Assembly: GCA_050944855.1 (NCBI GenBank)
Contig: JBMNRU010000006.1
Coordinates: forward strand, 62,001-126,000
Origin: Lactonifactor sp050944855
GTDB lineage: Bacteria; Bacillota; Clostridia; Lachnospirales; Lachnospiraceae
Length of the DNA stretch: 64,000 nt
Direction: 5' to 3'
Shown: positions 42,668 through 51,792 of the stretch, piece by piece
Position numbering within the stretch: the first letter of the stretch is position 1
Layout of the letters: each line of letters opens with the position of its first letter
Notes under the pieces: model-generated
Database searches by the model: none
What the model saw: only the letters and a program-made list of their open reading frames with translations
Told to the model about the DNA's origin: nothing
Translations under genes and position numbers: made by a program

Positions 42668-43876
42668 ATGAACTTAAATAACACACCATCTGCGGATCGG
42701 GTACATATAGGTATCTTCGGAAAACGGAACGCGGGAAAATCCAGTATTATCAATGCCATCACAGGTCAGAGCCTCGCCATTGTCTCAGATGTGGCGGGTA
42801 CGACTACGGATCCGGTGTTAAAGGCCATGGAACTTCTGCCTTTAGGGCCGGTAGTGATGATCGATACCCCGGGTCTGGACGATGAAGGCGAACTGGGGAA
42901 GCTTCGAATCCAGAAGTCCTACCAGATTCTGAACAAAACCGACATTGCCGTGCTGGTCATTGATGCCTGTGCAGGCATGAGTCAGGAAGATCAGGAAATT
43001 TTAAAGCGGATCCGGGAGAAAAAAATCCCCTGCATTATTGTCCGCAATAAGATCGATCTGTGTCCGGACGGTATATCGGAAGCGGGCATGGAACACGTTA
43101 CAGAGCCCTGTATCGATGTGAGTGCCGCTGCCGGAAAGAATATCTATGAACTGAAGGAATTGATTGCCAGATCCGTACCGGCAGAAGATATGACGAGAAA
43201 AATTGTGGGGGATCTGCTGGAGCCTGATGATTTTGTGGTTTTAGTAGTTCCCATTGATTCTGCGGCGCCCAAGGGCAGACTGATCCTTCCGCAGCAGCAG
43301 ACGATCCGGGATGTGCTGGAGGCGGGAGCGGTTTCTGTTGTAACCAGAGAGAGCGAATTGGAAGAAACGCTTGCCCATCTGGGCAGGAAACCGAAACTGG
43401 TGATCACAGACAGTCAGGTATTTTCCTCTGTGTCGGCCATGACGCCGTCTGACGTTTTTCTGACTTCCTTTTCTATTTTATTTGCCAGATATAAAGGGGA
43501 TTTAAAAGCAGCGGTACAGGGAGCACGAATGATCGACCAGTTAAAGGACGGCGATCAGGTGCTGATCTCGGAAGGCTGTACCCATCACCGACAGTGCGAA
43601 GATATCGGAACAGTAAAGATTCCCCGCTGGGTGCAGAATTATACCGGAAAGAAACTGGAATTTCATTTTACTAGCGGTACGGAATTTCCGGATGATTTGT
43701 CCAGGTACGCATTGATCATCCATTGCGGCGGATGTACGTTAAATGAGCGGGAGATGAAATATCGCCTGAAATGTGCGCAGGATCAACGGATTCCTATGAC
43801 AAATTACGGAACTGCCATTGCACATATGAATGGAATTTTAGAGCGGAGTCTGGAGCCGTTTGGTGATTCTGTTTAA
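42668..43876 (+). CDS. hydF: [FeFe] hydrogenase H-cluster maturation GTPase HydF
   Basis: A 402-residue scaffold protein on which the diiron subcluster is assembled and then transferred to HydA. The GTPase domain has the P-loop GKRNAGKSS at 18-26, IDTPGLDDEG and NKID; a dimerisation region follows, and the C-terminal cluster-binding domain shows C-T-H in GCTHHRQC and HCGGCTLNERE, the family's CxH...HCxxC signature. The RBS GAGGAG precedes the ATG. It is probably co-transcribed with the DUF2284 gene and lies close to hydE and hydCBA. Confidence 0.97.
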   Translation: MNLNNTPSADRVHIGIFGKRNAGKSSIINAITGQSLAIVSDVAGTTTDPVLKAMELLPLGPVVMIDTPGLDDEGELGKLRIQKSYQILNKTDIAVLVIDACAGMSQEDQEILKRIREKKIPCIIVRNKIDLCPDGISEAGMEHVTEPCIDVSAAAGKNIYELKELIARSVPAEDMTRKIVGDLLEPDDFVVLVVPIDSAAPKGRLILPQQQTIRDVLEAGAVSVVTRESELEETLAHLGRKPKLVITDSQVFSSVSAMTPSDVFLTSFSILFARYKGDLKAAVQGARMIDQLKDGDQVLISEGCTHHRQCEDIGTVKIPRWVQNYTGKKLEFHFTSGTEFPDDLSRYALIIHCGGCTLNEREMKYRLKCAQDQRIPMTNYGTAIAHMNGILERSLEPFGDSV

Positions 43877-43893
43877 AAATTGAAAAGAAAGAT

Positions 43894-43932
43894 AAAAGCA
43901 GCCCTGACCTTTTGGGATCGGGGCTGCTTTTT
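43894..43932. terminator. Bidirectional terminator between hydF and the methyltransferase gene
   Basis: AAAAGCAGCCCTGACC pairs imperfectly with GGATCGGGGCTGCTTTTT. A T run on the plus strand and an A run on the left arm let it serve both convergent genes. Confidence 0.8.
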
Positions 43933-43938
43933 ATGCGT

Positions 43939-44799
43939 CTATTTTGCCTCCCACCGTCCGGAAGCGCCGCAGGGCAGTATTAATCCGCTTTCTTTTACCG
44001 GAAGTCCGATTTCCTGAGAATCTACGGTACCATGAAAAGGCTTTAATTCCGTGGCGATCATATAGGTCAGTACCGCAGGCGCAAGTCCCGTGGTATAAGA
44101 GTTTACCAGGAAAAACAGCGGATCCTGGGAAAGCAGTTGTGCACATAGCTTGATGAGTGGGTGAATAGCTTCTTCAATCTTCCAGATCTCACCTTTTGGT
44201 CCCCGGCCATAGGAGGGTGGGTCCATAATGATGCCGTCATAGTGGTTTCCGCGGCGGATTTCTCTTTCTACAAACTTTACACAGTCATCCACGATCCAGC
44301 GAATCGGTGCGTCTTTCAGTCCGGAGGATACTGCATTCTCCTTTGCCCAGGTTACCATACCTTTGGAGGCGTCTACATGGGTTACGCTGGCGCCCGCAGC
44401 AGCCGCTGCCAGTGTGGCTCCGCCGGTATAAGCAAACAGATTTAATACTTTAACAGGGCGGTCTGCGCTGCGGATCTTGTCACCGAACCAGTCCCAGTTT
44501 ACGGCCTGTTCAGGAAAAAGTCCGGTATGCTTAAAACTAAAAGGTTTCAGGTTAAAGGTCAGGTTTTTATACTGAATGCTCCACTGCTGGGGCAGATGAA
44601 AAAACTCCCATTCTCCTCCGCCTTTTTTGCTGCGGTGGTAATGTCCGTTTTTCTTCCGCCATCCGGGATGTTTTCGGGGTGTATCCCAGATTACCTGCGG
44701 ATCCGGACGAACCAGCAGAAAATCTCCCCAACGTTCCAGTTTTTCTCCTTTAGAAGTATCTAAAATTTCATAATCTTTCCATTCATCTGCAATCCACAT
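43939..44799 (-). CDS. Class I SAM-dependent rRNA-methyltransferase-like protein
   Basis: A 286-residue protein with an S-adenosylmethionine-binding fold: LNLFAYTGGATLAAAAAGAS is motif I, VDASKGMVTWAKEN motif II, and DPPSYGRGPKGEIW carries the catalytic-type DPPSYGR signature of RlmI/RlmK-like methyltransferases. It lacks the N-terminal PUA domain of RlmI. The ATG at 44823 lies only a few bases past the predicted transcript start, while the ATG at 44799 has AGAGAGG 9 bases upstream, so the latter is used. The target, probably rRNA, is not known. Confidence 0.85.
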   Translation of the reverse strand: MWIADEWKDYEILDTSKGEKLERWGDFLLVRPDPQVIWDTPRKHPGWRKKNGHYHRSKKGGGEWEFFHLPQQWSIQYKNLTFNLKPFSFKHTGLFPEQAVNWDWFGDKIRSADRPVKVLNLFAYTGGATLAAAAAGASVTHVDASKGMVTWAKENAVSSGLKDAPIRWIVDDCVKFVEREIRRGNHYDGIIMDPPSYGRGPKGEIWKIEEAIHPLIKLCAQLLSQDPLFFLVNSYTTGLAPAVLTYMIATELKPFHGTVDSQEIGLPVKESGLILPCGASGRWEAK

Positions 44800-44833
44800 A
44801 TGGGATAACCTCTCTTTTCTCATAATCTCAAAT

Positions 44834-44861
44834 ATTATACCATAACAATTCTATCTTGCAA
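44834..44861 (-). promoter_or_regulatory. Sigma-A promoter for the methyltransferase gene
   Basis: On the minus strand TTGCAA (44856-44861), 16 bases, then TATAAT (44834-44839) with TG before the -10 giving an extended -10 element. Confidence 0.8.
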
Positions 44862-44946
44862 ACCTCAGGCATACATTGGGATAGGTATGTCCGGGTCCGC
44901 ACAGTTTGCTGTGCAGCGGGGCAGAAGAGTAACATGGGAGGTGCGT

Positions 44947-47514
44947 ATGTATGAAACATACAGCGTTCCGCAGCTGGAACGGGAATGGGAAACAGATCAA
45001 AATAGTGGATTAGCCGGTTCAGAGGCAGAAAAACGGTTAAAAAAATACGGAGAAAATGTACTGAAGAAGGGAGAGGAACAGACAGTATGGGGAATGATTT
45101 TAGAGCAGCTGAACGAACCCATGATCTTTATTTTGTTTATGGCGGCAGCAATTTCCATGCTTTTACGGGAGTTCAGCGACACGCTGATTATTTTTATCGT
45201 CATTGTTTTGAACACTGCCGTAGGCGTGATACAGGAGGGAAAAGCCAAAAGGGCGATAGAAGAATTAAATAAACTGACAGCACCTGCGGCTCTGGTAAAG
45301 CGAGACGGGCAGTATCAGGAAATACCGGCCAGTCAGCTGGTGCCGGGAGATGTGGTAAAGATAGAAGCCGGTATGCAGATTCCTGCGGACATTCGTCTGA
45401 CACAGGTTCGGGGATTACAGGTAAATGAATCGGCTTTTACGGGAGAGTCCATGGCGGTGGAAAAGTGCAGTGTGTCCGTTGTCGGTGACAGCGTGCCGGT
45501 ATCTTATACGAATATGGTTTATATGTCTACGGAGGCCATGAGGGGGCAGGGAGAGGGAATTGTGACGGCCACCGGCATGGGAACACAGCTGGGCCGGATT
45601 GCCGGGCTGATCAATGAAACAGAAAAAGAAATGACTCCGCTGCAGAAAAGGCTGGGAAGTCTGGGGAAGGTTTTAAGCATACTGGCTGTTATTCTATGTG
45701 CGGCATTGTTTTTGATGGGAGTGATCCAGCACAGAGATCTTTTACAGATGTTGCTTCTGGCTATTTCCCTGGCAGTGGCGGCCATTCCGGAAGGACTTCC
45801 GGCGGTAGTGACCATTGTGCTGGCCCTGGGAGTATCCCGAATGGCAAAGGCCAACACTATTATCCGAAAATTACCGGCAGTAGAAACCTTAGGTTCCGTG
45901 GGCGTGGTTTGTTCCGATAAGACGGGAACTTTAACGGAAAATAAAATGACCGTAGTACAGTTTTATGGGGACGGCCACCTGTCATCTGCAGATCAGCTGG
46001 ATCAGGGGCAGCACCAGGTACTTTTAGAGGGGTTTATGCTTTGTAATGACAGTGCGCAGGGAGCAGAGGATATGGGAGATCCCACAGAACTGGCCCTGTT
46101 GTCTATGGGGCGGAAGCTGGGGCTTAAAAAGGAAGAGTTGGAGCGTAAAAAGCCCAGAAAAGATGAGATCCCCTTTGATTCTCATCGAAAATATATGGTT
46201 ACGCTGCATCGGGACGGCAATCATAACGTTTTATATGTAAAAGGAGCCTGTGATCGGATTTTGGGCAAATGCAAAAGCGAATTGTTTCATGGGGTAATAC
46301 GGCCCTTAAGTGAGATCCAAAAAATGAAAATCCGGGAAGCAATGGAAAGTATGGCAAAGGATGCCCTGCGGGTGTTGGCTCTGGCCATGAAGCCATCCGT
46401 ATCAGAGCTTACAGAAAATCATTTGGAAGACGGACTGGTTTTTGTGGGAATGGTAGGAATGATGGATCCGCCGAGAGAAGGGGCCAGAGAATCCGTGGAG
46501 GCGCTGCATCGGGCCGGCGTCCAGGTGGCCATGATCACCGGCGATCATCAGGAGACAGCGTATGCCATAGGCAGATCCCTGCGTATTGCCAGTCATCGGG
46601 ATGAGTGCATCAGCGGAGAAGAACTGGAGCAGATGGATGACAAACGGCTGCGGGATATCATTGGCGGCATCCGTATTTTTGCCAGAGTAACGCCGGAACA
46701 TAAGGTGCGTATCGTACGGGCGTTTAAAGGAAATGAAAAAATCGTTGCTATGACCGGCGACGGCGTGAATGATGCGCCCTCCCTTCATGCGGCAGATATC
46801 GGTATTGCCATGGGGAGAAGCGGAACCGATGTGGCAAAAAATGCAGCGGATATGGTGCTGACCGATGATAATTTTTCTACGATTGAAAAAGCTATGGAAG
46901 AAGGAAGAAGTATTTATGTAAACATTCAGAAGTCCATTCTCTTTCTTTTATCTTCCAATTTTGGCGAGATTATCACCATGTTTGCGGCAGTCCTGTTGGG
47001 TATGCCCACACCGTTAAAAGCCACACATATTTTATGGGTGAATTTAATTACAGACTCTTTGCCGGCACTGGCTCTTGGCGTGGACAAAAATGACAGAAAA
47101 AAACTGATGGAGGAGCCGCCCAGAAAGGCCCAGGAGAGCTTATTTGCAAATGGAGGCTGGTTTTTGACCATATTTTACGGCATGGTTATCGGCGGAATCA
47201 CTTTATTTGCCTATACTTTAGGAGGCCAGACATATGCCTTTACGGTTTTGGGCGTGTCCCAGCTGTTTCATGCCATCGGCATGCGTGACGTGAATCGGTC
47301 TGTTTTTCGTATGAATCATTTGGAGAATCTCGGAATGATCGGCGCCTTTTGTGTGGGGCTGGGACTGCAGGCTGTCGTCACAGAAATCCCCTGGTTTGTG
47401 GAAGCCTTTCAGACGGTACAGCTGGATCTTTTTGCATGGCTGCAGCTGCTGGGACTGTCTGCAATTCCCCTTCTCATGCACGAGCTTTTTGTTTTTGCAA
47501 GAAAATTAAGATAA
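44947..47514 (+). CDS. Calcium-transporting P-type ATPase (P2A type)
   Basis: An 855-residue P-type ATPase with about ten transmembrane helices. The actuator loop has the TGES motif in FTGESMAVEK; helix 4 carries AAIPEGLP, the calcium-binding PEGLP of SERCA-like pumps; the phosphorylation site is Asp324 in CSDKTGTLT; TGDGVNDAP marks the hinge. Helix 6 has NLITDSLPALALG. The closest match is the Ca2+ exporters of Firmicutes. The frame extends upstream to 44887, but GGGAGG just before the ATG at 44947 supports that start. It appears to be monocistronic. Confidence 0.93.
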   Translation: MYETYSVPQLEREWETDQNSGLAGSEAEKRLKKYGENVLKKGEEQTVWGMILEQLNEPMIFILFMAAAISMLLREFSDTLIIFIVIVLNTAVGVIQEGKAKRAIEELNKLTAPAALVKRDGQYQEIPASQLVPGDVVKIEAGMQIPADIRLTQVRGLQVNESAFTGESMAVEKCSVSVVGDSVPVSYTNMVYMSTEAMRGQGEGIVTATGMGTQLGRIAGLINETEKEMTPLQKRLGSLGKVLSILAVILCAALFLMGVIQHRDLLQMLLLAISLAVAAIPEGLPAVVTIVLALGVSRMAKANTIIRKLPAVETLGSVGVVCSDKTGTLTENKMTVVQFYGDGHLSSADQLDQGQHQVLLEGFMLCNDSAQGAEDMGDPTELALLSMGRKLGLKKEELERKKPRKDEIPFDSHRKYMVTLHRDGNHNVLYVKGACDRILGKCKSELFHGVIRPLSEIQKMKIREAMESMAKDALRVLALAMKPSVSELTENHLEDGLVFVGMVGMMDPPREGARESVEALHRAGVQVAMITGDHQETAYAIGRSLRIASHRDECISGEELEQMDDKRLRDIIGGIRIFARVTPEHKVRIVRAFKGNEKIVAMTGDGVNDAPSLHAADIGIAMGRSGTDVAKNAADMVLTDDNFSTIEKAMEEGRSIYVNIQKSILFLLSSNFGEIITMFAAVLLGMPTPLKATHILWVNLITDSLPALALGVDKNDRKKLMEEPPRKAQESLFANGGWFLTIFYGMVIGGITLFAYTLGGQTYAFTVLGVSQLFHAIGMRDVNRSVFRMNHLENLGMIGAFCVGLGLQAVVTEIPWFVEAFQTVQLDLFAWLQLLGLSAIPLLMHELFVFARKLR

Positions 47515-47579
47515 AAATGCATAATATTACCGTTTCTGGGAAAAATCCTAAATTATTCCCAATAAAATGCAAGAAGGCA

Positions 47580-47609
47580 TTGACAAAACATCAAAACCTG
47601 TAATAGAAT
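47580..47609 (+). promoter_or_regulatory. Sigma-A promoter for the aminotransferase gene
   Basis: TTGACA at 47580-47585 and TAGAAT at 47604-47609, spacer 18. A weak hairpin with arms TGGGAA (47537-47542) and TTCCCA (47556-47561) lies just upstream and may end the ATPase transcript. Confidence 0.7.
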
Positions 47610-47693
47610 AACGGCAATGGCATAAAGGCAGAATAAGACAAGAGGTTTTTTGAATAAAAAACATAATGATAAAAGGCTAGGAGGAAGTATAGA

Positions 47694-48980
47694 ATGGTAC
47701 CATATGCTAAGAGAAGCAGAGAAGAACTGCTGGCTATGAAGGCAGAATTAGAGAAGGAATTTGAAGCGGTTAAGGCTAAGGGTGTCACTTTTGATATGTC
47801 CAGAGGAAAACCTGCTGTTGCGCAGTTAGATATTGGAATGGGAATGATGGATGTACTGAACAGCTCTGTCAGTATGCAGTGTGAAACCGGAGAGGACTGC
47901 CGTAATTACGGTGTACTGGATGGTATTCCGGAGGCAAAAAGACTGCTGGCGGATGTAGCAGAAGTATCTCCGGAGCAGATCATTATTTTTGGTAATTCCA
48001 GTCTGAGTGTTATGTTTGAGACCGTTTCCCGCTCCATGACACGCGGTGTATGCGGAAGCACACCCTGGTGTAAACTGGATAAGGTGAAGTTTTTGTGCCC
48101 GGTGCCGGGATATGACAGACATTTCTCTATTACAGAGTATTTTGGGATTGAGATGGTAAATGTTCCTATGACGCCTACCGGTCCGGATATGGATATGGTA
48201 GAGAAGCTGGTGAGTGAAGATCCTGCAATCAAGGGCATCTGGTGTGTGCCAAAGTATTCTAACCCGACGGGAATTACGTATTCTGATGAGACAGTAAGAC
48301 GTTTTGCGAGGCTGAAACCGGCGGCGGAAGACTTCCGTATCTATTGGGATAATGCGTATAGTATTCATCATTTATACGATGATGATCAGGATTTTCTGAT
48401 TGAGATTTTAGATGAATGTGCGAAGGCCGGCAATCCGGATCTGGTTTATAAGTTTACGTCCACTTCAAAGGTAAGTTTCCCAGGTTCCGGTATCGCTGCC
48501 ATTGCGACTTCTAAGAGAAATCAGGAAGATTTTAAGGCTACCATGAAAGTACAGACCATTGGTTACGATAAATTAAATCAGCTGCGTCATGTATTATTCT
48601 TTAAGGAATTGCGGAGTTTGAAGGAGCATATGAGAAAGCATGCCGCGATTCTGCGCCCAAAGTTTGAAGCGGTGGTAAATGTATTAGAGGAAGAACTGGC
48701 AGGAACAGGACTGGGAAGCTGGAATCCTCCGAAAGGCGGGTATTTTATCGCATTTTATGGAATGGAAGGATGCGCTAAGGCAATTGTGGCAAAGGCGAAA
48801 GAAGCCGGTCTTATTATGACACCTGCAGGGGCTACCTTCCCATACGGCAAAGATCCTAAGGACAGTGTTCTTCGTATTGCACCGTCTTATCCAACGCCGG
48901 AAGAACTGGCAGTTGCAACAAAAATTTTTGTATTAAGTGTAAAATTAGTCAGTATTGATAAAATTCTGGAATCAAAATAA
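47694..48980 (+). CDS. PLP-dependent aminotransferase, aspartate-aminotransferase type (PF12897-like)
   Basis: A 428-residue fold-type I aminotransferase. The N-terminal YAKRSREELLAMKAELEKEF and FDMSRGKPA segments, together with IYWDNAYSIHHL and the PLP lysine in TSTSKVSFPGSG (Lys259), fit a clostridial and actinobacterial subgroup often labelled MocR-like aminotransferase but shown in some members to act on aspartate and 2-oxoglutarate. It has no DNA-binding domain. RBS AGGAGG precedes the ATG. It has its own promoter and terminator, so it is probably expressed alone. The exact substrate is inferred. Confidence 0.88.
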   Translation: MVPYAKRSREELLAMKAELEKEFEAVKAKGVTFDMSRGKPAVAQLDIGMGMMDVLNSSVSMQCETGEDCRNYGVLDGIPEAKRLLADVAEVSPEQIIIFGNSSLSVMFETVSRSMTRGVCGSTPWCKLDKVKFLCPVPGYDRHFSITEYFGIEMVNVPMTPTGPDMDMVEKLVSEDPAIKGIWCVPKYSNPTGITYSDETVRRFARLKPAAEDFRIYWDNAYSIHHLYDDDQDFLIEILDECAKAGNPDLVYKFTSTSKVSFPGSGIAAIATSKRNQEDFKATMKVQTIGYDKLNQLRHVLFFKELRSLKEHMRKHAAILRPKFEAVVNVLEEELAGTGLGSWNPPKGGYFIAFYGMEGCAKAIVAKAKEAGLIMTPAGATFPYGKDPKDSVLRIAPSYPTPEELAVATKIFVLSVKLVSIDKILESK

Positions 48981-48990
48981 TAAAAACGGG

Positions 48991-49028
48991 AAAAGAGAGC
49001 ACGGGCGAGAGAGCAGGCTCTCTTTTCT
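48991..49028 (+). terminator. Terminator after the aminotransferase gene
   Basis: AAAAGAGAGC (48991-49000) pairs with GCTCTCTTTT (49017-49026), with a 16-nt loop and a T-rich end. Confidence 0.78.
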
Positions 49029-49148
49029 TAAGTAAGTATTAACCATCGTTAAATTTTTGTGAAAGGGGTTTAAAAAGAATAAATCGGGTGTTAAAATGGG
49101 ACAATGGAAGACACACAGACACCAAAGGGGAAAATAGGGGACATGAAT

Positions 49149-50582
49149 ATGAAGGGAACGAAGAAAAAAACAGGAAAAAAGCAGTCGGGAGAGAAGCAGA
49201 AAAAGAGGAGAAAGATCCTGCAGATCGTTCTGCTGGTTTATCTGTTTCTGGTGGCAGCAGCTTACATAGGCGGGGTGGTCTACTACAGCAGATATTTTTT
49301 CAGGGGCTCTACGATTAATGGGATGGACTGTACCGGCAAGACGTTGGCGGGGGTCAAAGAGAGTATTTCCGATGAAATTCTTTCTTATACCCTGACGATT
49401 GAAGATCAGGATGGACAAAAGGAAGTTATTACAGCTCCGCAGATCCGGATGGCTTATGTAGAAGACGGAAAACTGGATGAACTGAAAAAACAGCAAAATC
49501 CATTTCTCTGGTTCTTAGCTTTTGCCCATGAGAATGATTATGATATGGCCGTTACTACAGAGTTTGATACGGCAACCTTAAAGCAGATCGTGGACGGTCT
49601 TCCGTTTTTGCAGGAAGAAAATATGACTGCGCCGCAGGATGCCCATCTGCAGCAGAATGAACAGGGAGTTTATGAAATCGTGCCGGAAGTGATGGGAAAC
49701 CAGCTGGATTACGAAAAGACACTGGAATGTATTGTTTCGGCAGTAAAAGAAGGAAAAACAGAGTTATCGTTAAAGGAAGAGGACTGTTATATAAGGCCTG
49801 CCGTTTACAGTGATGATGAATCTCTGAACCAGAAAATGCAGCAGTATAATACATATTTGTCCTCCAGGATCACATATGATTTCGGAGGCCGTCAGGAAGT
49901 GATTGACGGTAATACGATTCTGACCTGGCTGGCAGAAGATGAGCAGGGGAATGTATATCTGGATGAAGAGAAGGTATTGGCTTCTATGAAAGAGCTGGCC
50001 ATCAAGTATGATACGTTTGGTTTAAGCCGGCAGTTTACGACCTCTCACGGTGAGACGATTACATTAAAGGGCGGTGATTATGGATGGTGCATGAACCAGA
50101 AAGAAGAAGCCGCCGCTGTTATGGAAATTGTTCAGAACGGACAGTCAGAAGAAAACCGCCAGCCGGTATACCGATATTCTGCGAAGGATCGTTCTGCCAA
50201 TGATATCGGAGGAACCTATGTGGAGGTAAGCATCTCTGAGCAGAGAATGTGGTGCTATAAGGATGGAGTCTGTATTGTAGATACACCGGTAGTAACCGGA
50301 AATGTTTCGAAACAGTATGACACGCCGTCGGGAGGCTGTTGGGCGATTGATGCCAAAAAGAAGGATGCCGTGCTGAAAGGCGAGGGCTACAGTACGCCGG
50401 TAACCTATTGGATGCCGTTTAACGGCAATGTGGGTATTCATGATGCGGATACCTGGAGGAGTCAGTATGGCGGCGACATTTACCTGACCAACGGATCGCA
50501 TGGCTGTGTCAATACGCCTTATGTGAATGCAGAGAAGATTTTTAACGCGGTGGAGATCGGAACCGCAGTTATTGTATACTAA
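49149..50582 (+). CDS. L,D-transpeptidase (YkuD) with PG-binding region
   Basis: A 477-residue membrane-anchored enzyme predicted to cross-link peptidoglycan through 3-3 bonds or to attach proteins to it. A lysine-rich cytoplasmic N-terminus is followed by one helix (ILQIVLLVYLFLVAAAYIGG), then about 280 residues of the PG_binding_4-type repeat layout, and the catalytic YkuD domain from about residue 340, with GIHDADTW and SHGCVNTP; the catalytic cysteine is Cys453. ATGs at 49104, 49143 and 49149 are possible; AGGGG has 8-base spacing to 49149. It lies upstream of ddl and murF, but a terminator separates them. Confidence 0.92.
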   Translation: MKGTKKKTGKKQSGEKQKKRRKILQIVLLVYLFLVAAAYIGGVVYYSRYFFRGSTINGMDCTGKTLAGVKESISDEILSYTLTIEDQDGQKEVITAPQIRMAYVEDGKLDELKKQQNPFLWFLAFAHENDYDMAVTTEFDTATLKQIVDGLPFLQEENMTAPQDAHLQQNEQGVYEIVPEVMGNQLDYEKTLECIVSAVKEGKTELSLKEEDCYIRPAVYSDDESLNQKMQQYNTYLSSRITYDFGGRQEVIDGNTILTWLAEDEQGNVYLDEEKVLASMKELAIKYDTFGLSRQFTTSHGETITLKGGDYGWCMNQKEEAAAVMEIVQNGQSEENRQPVYRYSAKDRSANDIGGTYVEVSISEQRMWCYKDGVCIVDTPVVTGNVSKQYDTPSGGCWAIDAKKKDAVLKGEGYSTPVTYWMPFNGNVGIHDADTWRSQYGGDIYLTNGSHGCVNTPYVNAEKIFNAVEIGTAVIVY

Positions 50583-50588
50583 AATGCA

Positions 50589-50620
50589 GGGACACCGGAA
50601 GATTTTTCGGTGTCCTTTTC
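50589..50620 (+). terminator. Terminator after the L,D-transpeptidase gene
   Basis: GGACACCG (50590-50597) and CGGTGTCC (50608-50615) form a perfect 8-bp stem followed by TTTTC. Confidence 0.85.
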
Positions 50621-50623
50621 AAG

Positions 50624-50650
50624 TTGACAAAAATTTTAGCTTGCTATACT
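50624..50650 (+). promoter_or_regulatory. Promoter for ddl-murF
   Basis: TTGACA at 50624-50629 and TATACT at 50645-50650 with TG at 50642-50643 (extended -10). The spacer is only 15, but the extended -10 compensates. The leader of about 90 bases has no recognised regulatory element. Confidence 0.65.
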
Positions 50651-50744
50651 ATTAATAGAGTGAAACTATATAAAATTGCCGGGATGACATGTTTGTTGGC
50701 AGAAAGGATTGGCGCCTTACAGTGGCGGATGAGGAGAAGATAAC

Positions 50745-51776
50745 ATGAATATTGTAGTATTGGCGGGAGGAATTAGCACCGAAAGAGATGTTTCTATTGT
50801 ATCAGGAACAGATGTATGCAGGGCACTTAGAAGCAAAGGCCACAAAGCGATTCTTATGGACGTATATTTCGGAAGAGAGGATTTGGGGAAGGTAATTTTT
50901 CCGGAAGAATATGACGTTGAAGAAGCAGCTGCTTACATGAAGAGCTTTAACGATAAAGTAGAAGAGACGAAAAAGAACCGGAAAGAGTTTTTTGGTTCTA
51001 ATGTCATTGAAGTATGTAAAGAAGCAGATATGGTATTTCTCGCTCTTCATGGAGAGAATGGAGAGAATGGTTCTGTGCAGGCGGCATTTGACCTGATGGG
51101 AATCCGTTATACGGGTACCGGTCACTTAAGCAGCGGTATGGCAATGGATAAGGGAATCACAAAAGATATCTTCCGTTGTCATGGTGTTCCGACTCCGATC
51201 GGCACAGAGATGGTAAAAGGAGAGGACAGTACGGTACTGGCAGACCATGGTCTGGAGTTACCTGTGGTCATCAAACCATGCTGCGGGGGTTCCAGTGTTG
51301 GCGTATTTATCGTACATACACAGGAAGAGTATGAAAAAGCTCTGCAGGAGGCATTTACTTATGACAATAAGCTGATCGTGGAGCAGTATGTAGCCGGAAG
51401 AGAGTTTTCCATCGGAGTTCTGGACGGCAAAGCGCTTCCGATCATCGAGATCGCACCCATTGAAGGCTTTTATGATTATGTTAACAAATATAAAGCAGGT
51501 TCTGCAGTGGAAACCTGTCCTGCAGAACTGACAGAAGAGCAGACAAAGCAGATGCAGAAATATGCGGAAATGGGATTTGATGCTTTAGGTCTGCAGGCAT
51601 ATGCAAGACTTGATTTCTTAATGAATGAAAAAGGTGAGATGTTCTGTCTGGAGGCGAATACACTTCCGGGTATGACACCAACCAGCCTGCTGCCCCAGGA
51701 AGCACAGGCAGTGGGAGTGGACTATCCTTCCCTTTGTGAAGAGTTGATCCATATTTCTATGAAAAAATATAAGTAA
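50745..51776 (+). CDS. ddl: D-alanine--D-alanine ligase
   Basis: The ATP-grasp enzyme makes D-Ala-D-Ala, which MurF adds to the peptidoglycan precursor. It is 343 residues. The N-terminal VVLAGGISTERDVSIVSG, the LALHGENGENGSVQ loop, the ATP-grasp VVIKPCCGGSSVGV segment and EANTLPGMTPTSLLP are all typical. The Ligase family includes D-Ala-D-Lac enzymes, and no resistance-type context (vanH, vanX) is present, so the D-Ala-D-Ala form is assumed. It is followed 16 bases later by murF, giving two consecutive pathway steps. Confidence 0.95.
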   Translation: MNIVVLAGGISTERDVSIVSGTDVCRALRSKGHKAILMDVYFGREDLGKVIFPEEYDVEEAAAYMKSFNDKVEETKKNRKEFFGSNVIEVCKEADMVFLALHGENGENGSVQAAFDLMGIRYTGTGHLSSGMAMDKGITKDIFRCHGVPTPIGTEMVKGEDSTVLADHGLELPVVIKPCCGGSSVGVFIVHTQEEYEKALQEAFTYDNKLIVEQYVAGREFSIGVLDGKALPIIEIAPIEGFYDYVNKYKAGSAVETCPAELTEEQTKQMQKYAEMGFDALGLQAYARLDFLMNEKGEMFCLEANTLPGMTPTSLLPQEAQAVGVDYPSLCEELIHISMKKYK

Positions 51777-51792
51777 TTGTTGGGAGTAAGAC

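Noticed and set aside
50745..51776. D-Ala-D-Lac ligase of a vancomycin-resistance cluster
   Set aside because: No vanH, vanX or vanRS neighbours are present, and ddl-murF is the ordinary housekeeping arrangement.
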